Source: Chaetoderma sp. LZ-2023a (taxonomy: Eukaryota; Mollusca; Caudofoveata; Chaetodermatida; Chaetodermatidae). From it: a stretch of DNA of 64,000 bases. Below the pieces are notes generated by a model. It worked only from the letters and a program-made list of their open reading frames with translations, had not been told where the DNA came from and did no database searches. Below, one piece after another: positions 21,283 through 33,032 of this stretch. The position numbers and the translations under genes are program-made. Within the stretch, counting starts at the first letter, position 1, and each line of letters opens with the position of its first letter. The stretch covers positions 78,669,470 through 78,733,469 of the forward strand of contig CM067366.1 of NCBI GenBank assembly GCA_034401795.1, written 5' to 3'.

Positions 21283-23622
21283 TTATTAGGTCACCTGGCC
21301 TGAAAGCTTATGTCATGGCGACCGTCCGTCGTGTGTCCGTCCGTCAAGTTTTCCTTTAAAACGACTTCTTCTCAAGAAGCACTGGACCGATTTCAATTAT
21401 ATTTGGCAGGAAGCATCCCTATGGCATAGAGATTCAGGTTTGTTCAAATGAAGCCGATCGGCCAAAATTCAAGATGGCTGCCGGCCAAAATAGCCGATTT
21501 TTTGAAACCCATTAAAAAATCTTCTCCGAAAACACTGGAGGAATTGATTCAAAACTCATAACACATCATCTATTGCAATGGTAGACCCAAGTTTGTTAAA
21601 GGCAGCCTGATTGGCTTATTTGCCTGATGGCCATCTTGGATGACCTAGTTTTCGTGAAAATGACTTCTTCTACCGAACCGCTGAAGGGATAGGTCTGAAA
21701 TTTTGTAAATATGCTTAGGGACCAAAGTCCATTCAAGTTTGTTCAAGGGAAGTTCGTACATTAAAAAACATGGCCGCCATCAACCAATGAAAATTTAGCG
21801 TTTGTTGGTCATATTGGCTTTTTTGTATTTGATGTATTTTGATGGCGAAAATTGCTTAATATATGCTTATCAGTGTGGCGAGTTCAAATATGCCAAGTTG
21901 AAGATTATTGGATAAACGGTTTGGCTGCCATCTTCGTTTGTTTTCCCGCCATAGGCTCCCATAGTAAAGCAATGGGCCAATAGTAAAGCAATGGGGAATT
22001 CTTTAAACGACTTCTCAAGAACCACTGGGCCAATTTCAATTATATTTTGGAGGAAGCATTCATAGGGCACAGAGATCTAAGTTTGTTTAAACGAAGCAGA
22101 TCGGTCAAAATCCAAGATGGCCGTCGACCAAAATGGCTGATTTTTAGAAACACTTTAAAAAATCTTCTCTGAAACTGCTTGAGGAATTGATTCAAACCTC
22201 ATAACACTTCATCTGCGGCAGCGGTAGATCCAAGTTTGTTCAAGGCAGCCTGCTTGGCCGATTTGCTTGGCGGCCATCTTGGATGACCTAGTTTTTGCGA
22301 AAACGACTTCTCCCGAATCGTTGAAGGGATAGAGCTGAGATTTTGTAAATATGCTTAGGGACCAAGCGCCTTTCAAGTTTGTTCAAGGGAAGTTTGTTCG
22401 TTAAAAAACTTGGCTGCCATCAACCAATCAAAATTTGGCGTTTCTAGGTCATATTGGCTTTTTTGTATTTGATGTACTTTGATGGCGAAAATTGCTTTAT
22501 ATATGCTTATCAGTGTGGCGAGTTCAAATATGCCACTTTCAAGACTGTTGGATAAACGCTTTGGCTGCCATCTTGGTTTGTTTTCCTGCCAAAGGCTCCC
22601 ATAGTAAAGCAATGGGCCCATAGTAAAGCAATGGGGAATTCTTTAAACGACTTCTTCTCAAGAACCACTGGGCCGATTTCAATTATATTTGGGAGGAAGC
22701 ATTCATAGGGCATAGAGATCTAAGTTTGTTCAAATGAACCCGATTGGCCAATTTGTCCGGCGGCCATCTTGGATTTAGGCCGATTTTAGGAAACGTCTTT
22801 AAAACTCTTCTCCGAAACGGGTTGGTGGATTGATGCAAACATCATAAAATATGATTTATGGCAAAGGAACTTGATTGGTCAAATGGTTCGGTGGCCATCT
22901 TGGTTGACCTAGTTGTAGTGAAAATGACTTATTCTCCAGAAGCGCGGAAGGGATTGGGCTGAAATTTGGCAGATATGATTAGGGCCTAAGGGCCATTAAA
23001 GTTTGTTCAAGAGAAGTTGATCCGTCAAAAAACATGGCCGCTGTGGACCAATCAAAATATAGCATGTTTGGTGGCCGTATTGTACTTTTTTATTTGATGG
23101 ATTTTGAGGCTGAAATTGTTTTTATCTGTGTTTTTGGGTATTCTGATCTCAAATTTGTGATTTTCGAAACTGTCGGATAAATGGTTTGCTGGCATCTTGT
23201 TGATAAAGAGCATTCTAGTGTTACATATGCAATGGCGACTGTCCGTCATCTGGCATCCGTCAACTTTTCCTTTAAACAACTTCGTCTCAAGAACCACTGG
23301 GCCGATTTTAATTATATTTGGCAGGAAGAATCCTTAGGGTATAGGGATTCAAGTTTGTGCAAATGGACGTGGTCGGCAAAAATCCAAGATGGCCGTCTGC
23401 CAAATCGGCCGATTTTGAGAAATGTCTGAAAATCTTCTCCGAAACCGCTCAGGGGATCGATTCAAAATTCATGGAATATCATCTAGGCGTGTAGCTGAAC
23501 CAAGTTTGTTCAAGGGAACTTGATACTCCATATGGTCCGGCGGCCATCTTGGATGATCTACTTTTCGCGAAAACGACTTCGCAAGAACCACTGAATGGAT
23601 CAGGCCCAAATTTGGGAAATAT
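21283..23622 (+). repeat. Long 'AGCTCACC' element, first of two, ~640-bp monomers
   Basis: The head is a variant (TTAGGTCACCTGGCCTGAAAG). The landmark 'ATATTTGGCAGGAAGCATCC' or close variants recurs near 21400, 22040, 22683 and 23313, giving monomers of about 630-643 bp. Each monomer contains CCATCTTGGATGACCTAG, CAAGTTTGTTCAAGGGAA and a short GCAATGGGAAATT-like block. Non-coding; the scattered 60-90 codon frames on both strands are accidental. Confidence 0.85.
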
Positions 23623-25789
23623 TATTAGCTCACCTGGGCTGAAAGGCCAAGTGAGCTTATGTTGTGGCGACCGTCCATCGTCCGTCTGTCGTCCATTCGT
23701 CAACTTTTCCTTTAAACGACTTCTCAAGAACCGCTGGGCCAATTTCAATTATATTTGGCATGACGCATCCTTAGGGCATAGGGATCCAAGTTTGTTCAAA
23801 TGAAGCCAATCGGCCAATTAGGCCAGTAGCCATCTTGGATTTTGGCTGATTTTTAGAAACGTCTTTAAAATCTTCTTCTCCGAAACCGTTTGAGGGATTG
23901 AAGGAAACCTGATGAAATATGATCTAGGGCAGGAGCTCTACCAAATTTGTACAAGGGAACTTAAGTGGTCAAATAATTTGGCGACCATCTTGGTTGACCT
24001 AGTTTTAGCGAAAATAACTTCTCCAGAACCCCTGAAGGGATCAGGCCGAAATTTGGCAGATATGATTAGGGACTAAGGGCCAGTAAAGTTTGTTCAAGAG
24101 AAGGTGATCCATAAAAAAACATGGCCGCCGTGGGCCAATCAAAATATAGCATGTTTGGGGGCCATATTGGATTTTCTTATTTGATGGATTTTGAGGCCAA
24201 AATTTGGTTTATATAGGTTTTTGGGTATTCTGATCTCAAATGTGCAATTTTCGAAACTGTCGGATAAACGGTTTGGCAGCCATCTTGGATCATTTTCCCG
24301 CCAAAAGCTCCTATACTAAAGCAATGGGAAATTAAAAATATCTTCTCGAGAACTGCTGGGCCGATTTCAATAATATTTGGCATGAAGCATCCTTAAGGCA
24401 TAGCGATTCAAGTTTGTTCAAATGAACCCGATCGGCCAATTTGACCGACGACCATCTTGGATTTTGGGCGATTTTTAGAAATGTCTTTAAAAATCTTCTT
24501 CGCCCAAACCATTTGAGGGATCTATTCAAAACTCACGAAATATGATCTATGGTAAACGCTGAATCAAGTTTGTTCAAGGGAACTTGATTGACCAAATGGT
24601 TCAGCAGCCATCTTGGATGACCTAATTTTCACAAAAAGGACTTCTTTCTCAGAACCGCTGAAGCGATCAGGCCGAAATTTATGATATATATTTAGCAACT
24701 AAGGGCGATTAAGATATGTTGAAGAGAAGTTGATTCGTCAAAAAACATGGCCGCGGTGGACCAATCAAAATATAGTGTGTTTGGCAGCCATAATGGATTT
24801 TTTTATTTGATGGATTTTGAGGCCAAAATTCGTTTTCTATAGGTTTTTGGGTATTCTGATCTCAAATTTGCAATTTTCGAAACTGTCGGATAAACAGTTT
24901 GGCAGCCATCTTGGATCATTTTCCCGCCAAAAGCTCCCATACTAAAGCAATGGGAAATTTAAAATGTCTTCTCGAGAACTGCTGGGCCGATTTGAATTAT
25001 ATTTGGCAGGAAGCATCCTTATGGCATAGAGATTTCATTTCGTTGAAACGAAGCTGATCGGCCAATTTGGCCAGTGTCCATCTTGGATTTTGGCTGATTT
25101 TTAGAAATATATTTTAAAATCTCCAAAACCATTCGAGGGATCAATTCAGACTTCATGAAATATGTTCTATGGTAAGAGCTGACCCAAGTTTGTTCAAGGG
25201 ATGGAACTTGATTGACTAAACGGTTCAGCGGCCATCTTGGATGACCTCGTTTTCGCAATAACTACTCCTTCCCCAGAACTGCTGAAGCGTTCAGGCCAAA
25301 ATTTGTAAAATATGATTAAGGACTAAGGGCCATTAAAGTTTGTTCAAGAGAAGTTGATCCATCAAAAAAACTGGCCAATTTAAAATGTCTTTAAAAATCT
25401 TCTCCAAAATCGATTGGGGGACCAATTCAAAATGCATGAAATATCATCTAGGGCAAGAGCTGCACCAAGTTTGTTCAAGGGAACTTGATTGGTCAAATGG
25501 TTTTGTGGCCATCTTTGATAACCAAATTTTTACCAAAATGACTCCAGAACCACTGAGCGGATTGGGGCAAAATTTGGGAGATCTGATTAGGCGCTGAGTG
25601 CCATTAAAGTTTTTTCAAGGAAAGGTCGGCCAATGTCAGAAACATGGCTGCAGTGGACCAATCAAAATGTAGCATTTTGGCGGCCATATTAGACTTGCAA
25701 AAATGGTCACAAACTCATTTAGACGACTACTAAACCACCCACCAACAATTGTGACAAAAATGCGTAATGCTCCCTTGGGCCTCTTGTTT
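23623..25789 (+). repeat. Long 'AGCTCACC' element, second, with complete ends
   Basis: Head TTAGCTCACCTGGGCTGAAA, end CTTGGGCCTCTTGTT at 25774-25788. Monomer landmarks near 23750, 24370 and 24998 (about 620-630 bp). It interrupts the preceding element in mid-monomer, right after TTTGGGAAATATTA. Confidence 0.88.
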
Positions 25790-26578
25790 TAGAAAATCTA
25801 ATTTTAAACAAAGCTAATGATATGAGCCCAATTATTAATATCTTTATCAGATGATTAAACAGGAAAGAAGTCCACCAACCCTGTTACCAGATCAATGAAG
25901 GATAACGAAAAACACTGAAACTACACAGAAGGGTGAAAGGAAAAAACCATATTCCACAATCCATGAGAAGGTAATGACCCAATCATCTTAGTTAGGACCC
26001 CTTGAGGAATTTATTTAATAATGCCTGAGAAAGTTAGAATTTAGAAGCTTAAAACAGCTCCATATGAAAATAACAGAAATAGACATACCACTAGTCAAAG
26101 AAAAAGATCAAAATTTCTACTGAACTCGAGAAAGGAGCTGTGTAAGTCTTGATAAGACAAAAAAGATTGGAGGAGGTACCTTATGTAGACTAACTTTATT
26201 ATTGTGACAAGCTTACACTCGCACATAAATATGTTTCATCATGGCGAGGGATCCTGCTGACTGACAGAAAGGAAAGACTGATGTAAAAAACTACGTGAAA
26301 AATAAATCAGGCCAGATATGATCTTAAAAGATAGCAAACCACTATTCACAATTAAAATAATAATAAAGACTGACGCGCTGATTTGCAGATTGATATTAGG
26401 AGAATCGAAAGATTATTGATTCCAATTTTTTGAGAGAACAGGTCGAAAGATGAAGGCTGATAGGAAGAGACTAGAAGATTCAGTAGCAAAACGAAATCTA
26501 GTGAAGTCAAAATGACAATAGAACTGCTAGGATCATAAGAAAAAATAAAATTATTCTTAGAAGATAAATGTGAATATG
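25790..26578. other. AT-rich intronic stretch
   Basis: Purine-rich on the plus strand. No repeat family, exon or RNA gene seen. Confidence 0.4.
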
Positions 26579-26702
26579 TACCCCTACGAAAAAACCGGTC
26601 CTGCCGCTAACCAGCCACAAACTAGCCGCTAAGTAGCGGGTGGTTAACATTTTACCATGCAAATTAGTTAACCACTAAGTAGCGACAGCTCAAAATCTGA
26701 TT

Positions 26703-26925
26703 AGTTAAGAAGGATTCAGTTTGCCGCTAACCAGTCGCTCAGTTTGCCGCTAACAAGTCGCACAGTTTGCCTCTAAGTACCAGCCGCTCAGTTTGGCGCT
26801 AACCAGCCGCTCAGTTTGCCGCTGACCAGCCGCTCAGTTTGCCGCTAACCAGCCGCTCAATTTGCCGCTAACCAGCCGCTCAGTTTGCCGCTAACCAGCC
26901 AGCCACTCAGTTTGCACTACTTTCC
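26703..26925. repeat. ~23-bp minisatellite inside the TIR element
   Basis: Unit read as GCCGCTAACCAGCCGCTCAG followed by TTT, about nine copies with small variation (for example AACAAGTCGCACAG). Confidence 0.88.
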
Positions 26926-27440
26926 CTGTTTGAAGAAGAAAATGGCTACCATTCATGCCATTACTACTTCCCTTTAAACTAGGTCAATATATATGCATGT
27001 ATATTCATTCTAAAGCACATAAATAACTGTGATAACTTACTAGTGGTTCAACACTTTATCTTCCTTATGCTACAACCATATGTAGTATTCAGGCATCATA
27101 GCATTGACTAACAACAGGTTTCTAAATGCGTCAATTAAATTATGTCCAATATGACAGATGTATTGCTAGTATACATGATAAAATAATCAACTTTGCTGTC
27201 AGAAACTTGTTCAAGAAAGATCTGCTTGCATTGCAGCACAGCAACTTGCTACATGTATCTATCCACTTAGTCTACACCAACATATACTTACTAACCACAT
27301 TGTTCACTTAAACAAGCTTGAGATCAAAATATATTTACACAAAACTACATCAACAAGAAAAGCAGATACTCTGCCAGAATGAGGCTTTGACCGTTCTCTC
27401 AAATTTAGTCAGGGAAAATATAGTCTTTGTGAGAAACATA

Positions 27441-27838
27441 GTCATTTTAACCAGCCGCTCAGTTTGTGAGAAAAAAGAGTCCTTCATGTTAAGCAGCCAC
27501 TCAGTTTGTGAGAAACATAGTCCTTCATGTTAACCAGCCACTCAGTTTGTGAGAAACAGAGTCCTTCATGTTAACCAGCCACTCATTTGTGAGAAATAAA
27601 GTTCTTCCTGCTAACCAGCCGCTCAGTTTGTGAGAAACAGAGTTCTTCCTGCTAACCAGCTGCTCAGTTTGTGAGATACAGAGTCCTTCATGTTAACCAG
27701 CTGCTCAGTTTGTGAGAAACAGAGTTCTTCATGTTAACCAGCCGCTCAGTTTTTGAGAAACAGTCCTTCATGTTAAGCAGCCGCTCAGTTTGTGGCAAAT
27801 CACACTCTTCTGCCAACCAGCCGCTCAGTTTTAATTAT
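27441..27838. repeat. ~41-bp minisatellite inside the TIR element
   Basis: TTAACCAGCCGCTCAGTTTG followed by TGAGAAACAGAGTCCTTCATG. Unit starts near 27447, 27489, 27530, 27571, 27611, 27652, 27693, 27734, 27773 and 27813. The first half of the unit is the same CCAGCCGCTCAGTTTG word as in the 23-bp array. Confidence 0.9.
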
Positions 27839-27971
27839 GTCACCACTTAGCGGCAGGTTAACATCTAGTTGCTAGGCCATGTTAAGTCATGTTGCTCAGT
27901 TTTTTCTTTGCCGCAAACTAGTCATTAACTAGCGGCTCGTTATCCACATAGTAAACTTTTTCGTAGGGGTA

Positions 27972-30240
27972 TAAGGGTGAACTAGAGCATAAAAAATTAG
28001 GACATTACGCAGAGATGGGTGTACACAAGGTTCCGAAGGATACGGGTAATTGGATGGTTCAGCCATTGCACTAAGAACAACTAATAAAGAATTAAAAAAT
28101 TTTTAAATAAGAGCCCCTGAGATCGGGCATTTAAATTGTCAAATGTGATTTAGAAACATAAACAATACCAGCAAAACAACAGAAATGAATTGATTTGGCA
28201 TACCTAAACCAGAAGTTTAATTATAATCAGTTGCTATACCATAACTACTGAGAGTTATAATCTAGGTAATAATTCTGAGCACAGGACAATTTAGGCCTTA
28301 TGCTCATCTTTTCTTCGTTTATCTCTATGACTGTGCCGTCACCTCTGGTCATGGTTTGCATGTATGGTGTAGTAATGCATTGCCTATTGACTATGTCAAA
28401 CCTATTTAAACCATTTTCGAATGTTTTAAGAGTTGGTGTGGGAACAACACGTTCAGAGAAACCATTTCATGGTTTGCACACCCCTTAGAGAAATTCTTTC
28501 TAACTAGGTTAATTCGCCCCCTCTTCTGGTAGACTTTCAGATGATTTCCACGAGTAATAGTCCACATGCAAGCAGAATGTTATATTTAAATATAGCAATT
28601 AATCGATTGAGAGCCTATAGAATGATCCTTTATGGCGGGGCGGGGTATGCGCTCTTTATATCCAATTTCGCCCGAGTTAAGTACCCACAGAAAGAATTTC
28701 CAAAATGGTGAGAGATTAGATTATACATTAAGTAGGAAAAAATCCATCTTAGGGCTAATAAAAGGGTCTGATAGTCAATAACTTTCCTGATCCTGCTACT
28801 AAAACATTGAGATCGACAAACATCTCTGATATACTAAAACTTGGCCATCAAAGTTTGTAGTGTTTACTATCAAAATATTAAACTCTCGAAGTTATTAGTC
28901 ATAAGTTGCAACTGAAATAAGTTAAATCTGAATGAGTGCCAGCAAAGATAGGAGTGGCGTATTTACTTATAAACCCATAAATAGGCCACACATTTATGCT
29001 CAATTTACACGTTCTAAAAAATTAGTGCGCACTATTTACAAGGATAAAACTTGTCACGTTGTTTTCCTCTGGATTTTGAATTTCCGCTGCACAAAACTTG
29101 TCACCTCGCGGCTATGCTTAATGTGTACCTCAAAACATCATTCGCAGAAGTGAAATTATTAAATTGAACAGCCTAAATATTGCGTATCCTTTAATAAAGA
29201 TTGTTTATTCCAGCAAAATTAATCCTAACTTGACATGAATGTCGTCTTGAAAATATATAAATCAAAATCACATGATAATCATGTGATATATAAATCATGT
29301 GATATTATCTGATCAGATCAGGTTAAAGTAAATTTTAATGAGGTATCTTGAGCGAGTACTCGGATATAGAGTTATCCTGGAATTGGAAATTTGGCAATGC
29401 GATCTACGCTTCTCGTCAGCGCCTCCAAATGGAGATTTACTTGCCACTGGCTGGCTCACTAACATTAGATGCGGTCTACCTCAGTTTAATTCTCGGGTGT
29501 TCAAGCAATTTTTCTCAAACATCGCATTTCATTTTGGATCATTATATGTTGATCACTTACATTACAATATAACCAGTCAATGATAAATTTTCTCGCTAGA
29601 TTTAGAAGTCAAGTGAACGCAAGTTTCTCGCTAGATTTAGAAATCAAGTGAACCTGATAACCTGACACAGGCTTAATAGCCTATCTAACAAAAGAGGGTT
29701 TTGTGATTACGAGGATCCAAATCAGTATCGTAATTTTGAACATCCGGGTATTCTGAGATCGTCCGACATTTGCCAATTTACTACACATTAAAGAGGATAG
29801 TCCATAGCAACGCAATGTTTACATTTTCCATGAAACTAAGGCCATAAAAAACCTGTATTGAATAACCCCGCCCGGTATTAGAAAACATAAAATCTCGAGT
29901 GATTTTTGCAAGATATTAAATAAAAGGTTTCACGGCCCATTGCTAATAATGTTAAATTAGCCTGCAAAAACTGCGCCAATACCAGGGTATCCGATATGGG
30001 AAATTTTAATGCGATGACCGAATCGCGAATTAATATGATGGTCTTGTCTTTATTGTAATGTGACTGACATTACTGAGCATCATGAAGTACTTGCGAGTTT
30101 CATGTTAGTTGGTTAGTAATGGTCCTTAGAAGGATCACTCGCTTTTTTTCAGGGGATGATCGTGGTGTATCCTTGTGGTGTTCATCCCGTCCACTACGCC
30201 TATTTGCACCACTGTCACGTTCTTAATATATCCAATAATT
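27972..30240. other. Intronic region with little recognisable content
   Basis: A 35-bp direct duplication lies at 29589-29658 (TTTCTCGCTAGATTTAGAA twice). An ATCATGTGATAT word repeats around 29272-29315. Two overlapping frames at 29338-29583 are unmatched and most likely chance. No exon supported. Confidence 0.4.
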
Positions 30241-30467
30241 TCCCAACCGGTATGTTACATAGTTATGTAGGATACCTTATGTAGGATTCGATCCAAACCG
30301 GTATGTAGTATACCTTATGTAGGAAAGAATGACGCTCATAAATATGTACCTAGTCAAAACTTTTAATTGATCCAAGAACTTCCCAACCGGTATGTTACAT
30401 ATGTCATGTAAGATACCTTATGTGGGAGATGTTCCAAACTGGTATATAGTATACCTTATGTAGGAAC
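30241..30467. repeat. 140-bp tandem duplication with CCGGTATG/ATACC palindromic words
   Basis: TCCCAACCGGTATGTTACAT occurs at 30241 and again at 30381. Each is followed about 50 bp later by AACCGGTATGTAGTATACC-like sequence and CTTATGTAGGA. The GGTAT...ATACC words are locally palindromic. Confidence 0.75.
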
Positions 30468-30740
30468 GAGCCTCGTGGCTAAAATAGGATCAGAGTTATT
30501 GACGTCACCTGGCTTGTAATGTGAAGCTGGCGCCATTTGCTTTCAACTTGGTCACAACGAACTTTCCATTCATATTCACGTAAATTATAAACATTTTACA
30601 TAAGTACTATGACTTATTCAACAAGGACTGCTTGTTCTGTGGTATTCATGAAAAATCAAATGTGGATGTAACTCCACAAGATCAGGAAATGATAGGATTT
30701 GTTGAGATATAAATCAGGTGTTTCCTGTAATACAGAAAAG

Positions 30741-31028
30741 TAATTAATGACGGCTTGGACTCAGTCGCATGCATAGTAGCATAAGTACACATGCTCACAG
30801 ACTCATTTATATGTTCTCTATAGGAATAGAGGAACTGGTTCCCTAGAGCAATGAATGCTTTAGAGTTAAAGAGATACTATCAAGAATACCCAATGGGGGG
30901 AATGTATCTCTGTTAACCTTGTTTACTAAGGAACCCACACGCCATGGGAATGAATAGGTTAAAGTTTTCTGAGATATCTAAGTCAGGTGACTTATAGCAA
31001 ACAGTGAATTGAGTGGCTTAGTATTTTT
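30741..31028 (-). repeat. Right member of the long inverted-repeat pair
   Basis: Reverse complement of 18421-18705 from TAATTAATGACGGCTT to AAGCCACTCAATTCACTG (read on the minus strand), with scattered substitutions and one-base indels. It continues to TAACACAACAAAAATACT, which the left member has only at 18830. Confidence 0.9.
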
Positions 31029-31167
31029 GTTGTGTTACAAAACAGGTTACCACGCTGAATATGAAACATGTTTTAATTAGCCATACTCCTGAATTTTCCA
31101 TCTATTCCCCTCCAGTCACCCTCAACTGAAATATTTAAAAGATTTATGGAGCACAAACAACTGTGGT

Positions 31168-31750
31168 ACCTGTTTCCTAGTCTATTCCAGGGTCTTTGAT
31201 ACTGTTAAACATCAGTGCAGGTGGCTCACAGTAGAAGACATGGGATTTCCCACACATATGACAGGCAGACCTTCTGCGATCATTATGCAGCATGAAGTCA
31301 TCAACTGTGTGAAGAGCATGTGTGGACTGCGACTGGTTTAACACCAGACTCTCACAAGGTGTACATTAAGGTCGTATTGCTTCACTATACGTGATCAAAG
31401 GTTATGCAAATTGTACTGGATGGCTATTTCAGAGGCGTGGTCATTGAGGGAGAGGACAAGAGCAAGTAGTGATATGCTGATGGCACAACACTACTGGCAA
31501 ATCCAAGAGAGGAACTTCCAGAACTGATTGAAAGTGTAAGAGGTACCAGTGAAGAACCCAGTAATCCCTTTCGTAATGACATGAAAATGAAGATCATGGT
31601 CATTGGATAAAATCAGACACAAGGAAAAGCTTAATAGTGTTGAATTGATGGATGTGATAGACTTTAACTTTCTTGACAGTTACATAGTCAATATGGGACA
31701 TAGTGAAAGGAAGTTAATATCAGAATTAATATTAAACAGTTTTTTAACCT
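31168..31750 (+). pseudogene. Non-LTR (LINE) reverse transcriptase fragment
   Basis: Conceptual reading with several frame changes and stops. 'SRVFDTVKHQ' near 31185 corresponds to the RT motif F-x-x-A-F-D-T-V-x-H, followed by 'EDMGFPTHM'. 'DWFNTRLSQGV' (about 31328) corresponds to the Q-G region. 'YADGTTLLANPREELPELIE' (about 31472) is the catalytic Y-A-D-D box with the second Asp changed to Gly. 'MKIMVIG' and, in another frame, 'FLDSYIVNMGHSERKLISEL' match the following thumb region. There is no endonuclease part. It lies in sense orientation in the RhoGEF intron. The clade is uncertain (RTE/Jockey-like by feel). Inactive: one catalytic Asp is gone and the frame is broken at least three times. 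Confidence 0.8.
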
Positions 31751-31869
31751 ATGCAAAAATATTAGCAGATTTTGATGAGAACTCTACTAAATTTTGTTGG
31801 ATCAGGTTAAAATTTTCAATGTCCAAATTGGATTATGTTGTTGGAAGAAACAAAAGTCAAAATTGAACA

Positions 31870-32230
31870 AATAAACTTAACTTTTTATCTGATTTGGATT
31901 TCAATGGAATACAATATATTCATTTGTCATTTTAAGGCATAATATAGAAATTGTATAAAATTGTTGGTGTATGTCCAACGGTAACTAAATTAAATATTCT
32001 AACTGGGCATGAACTTATTCAGTTGAGTGCATGCATGCTTGTAAGGGCGTGCACACATAATATAATGACGAGATAAAGTATATCTTTATTCTTTATTGCC
32101 TATCTTCACCCTTTAGATGCTTGTTGAATATTTATCATAGAGTATGTCTGAGACATTTCCTCATTTCCTCGTTAGAGGGTGGAGTTAAATAGATACACAC
32201 CACTCACTTGATACAGTATCTCAGCTGACA
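31870..32230. other. No feature recognised
   Basis: AT-rich intronic DNA between the LINE fragment and the next hairpin element. Confidence 0.4.
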
Positions 32231-32236
32231 AGTAGC

Positions 32237-32443
32237 TGTCTGCCTGCTGAATTTCAGCAGACTACATTTTCCATGTGGTTTAACTCTGGATATACTGAGT
32301 ATTTTGAAAACAAGTTGACTGAAAGTTGTTGGTGGCTAAGCCACCAACAACTTTTAGTCAAATTGTTTTCAAAATATTTAGTATCTTCAGAGTTATTGCC
32401 CATTGAAATTATTGTCTGGTAGCTTGCAGCAATCAGACAGTTA
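32237..32443. mobile_element. Hairpin MITE, type P2
   Basis: Left GTCTGCCTGCTGAATTTCAG, hairpin 32294-32382 (GTATTTTGAAAACAAGTTGA... with GTTGTTGGTGGCTAAGCCACCAAC centre), right TTATTGCCCATTGAAATTAT and CAATCAGACAGTTAA. Confidence 0.8.
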
Positions 32444-32490
32444 ATTCCAAGCATGAACATTTCAACGCTGAATAGTGGATATGAAACGTG

Positions 32491-32576
32491 CTGAATATTG
32501 TGAGAACAATTTTACTACAGCAGTGAGCGACTTTCTTCAGTCAAATTGCTATCAGAATGTTCAGCAGGGTTTTGAG
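32491..32576. mobile_element. Degenerate hairpin of the P2 kind
   Basis: GTGCTGAATATTGTGAGAAC and GCTATCAGAATGTTCAGCA are imperfect inverted arms; CAATTTTACT faces AGTCAAATTG. No flanking body was recognised. Confidence 0.5.
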
Positions 32577-33032
32577 CACCATTTGTAGTAAATTGCTAGA
32601 GGGATATATGTTGATAAATGCAAGATGTGTGTATCCAGTTCTGTTTATGTGCAACAAATCTGTCTCAAAAACTAACAAACCATTAGTAGCTCTGCTTTCA
32701 GAATGTGATAGAAATCTTTGCAAAAGAATCTGGACAAAGAGAAAGTTATCAGTACACTGTCTTCTTGATGTTTGAAAATTGTATTCCGTAATTAGCTGCA
32801 CTTAGCATATTGTTTCCTTGCAAGTTGGATACACACACACATATATAAAAATGTTTAGCAACAATGAGAATATTACTGTATAAAGGTTATTTAACAAAAA
32901 CAATAAATTGATTCAAATATATTATTTAATTGATAGGCCATTTTCCAATCTTGTTACTGTAATGCTAGCATCGCGCCTTTAACACGGCATCATTCAACGG
33001 AAGGGTCCAATTTAAATAATGACACTGAGCTG

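Larger units (their letters stand above)
26581..27969. mobile_element. 1,389-bp TIR element flanked by TA, filled with minisatellites
   Basis: Perfect 13-bp terminal inverted repeats CCCCTACGAAAAA (26581-26593) and TTTTTCGTAGGGG (27957-27969), each flanked by TA (26579-26580, 27970-27971). A TA duplication fits Tc1/mariner-type insertion. Subterminal CCGCTAA and TTAGCGG words also lie in inverted orientation. There is no transposase frame, so the element is non-autonomous. Two tandem arrays of related sequence occupy most of the interior. Confidence 0.8.
18396..31028. mobile_element. Possible 12.6-kb composite or element bounded by long inverted repeats
   Basis: Two inverted ~285-bp sequences (18421-18705 and 30741-31028) bracket this span at roughly 90% identity by eye. 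Long TIRs and this size would suit a large DNA transposon such as a Maverick-like element, but I find no integrase, polymerase or transposase frame inside. Much of the interior is made of other repeats (21.3-25.8 and 26.6-28.0 kb). Equally possible: two independent inverted copies of a 300-bp repeat. Confidence 0.35.

Noticed and set aside
29338-29583. Two overlapping frames as a possible exon
   Set aside because: No similarity recognised, no flanking splice sites in phase, and both frames are equally open.
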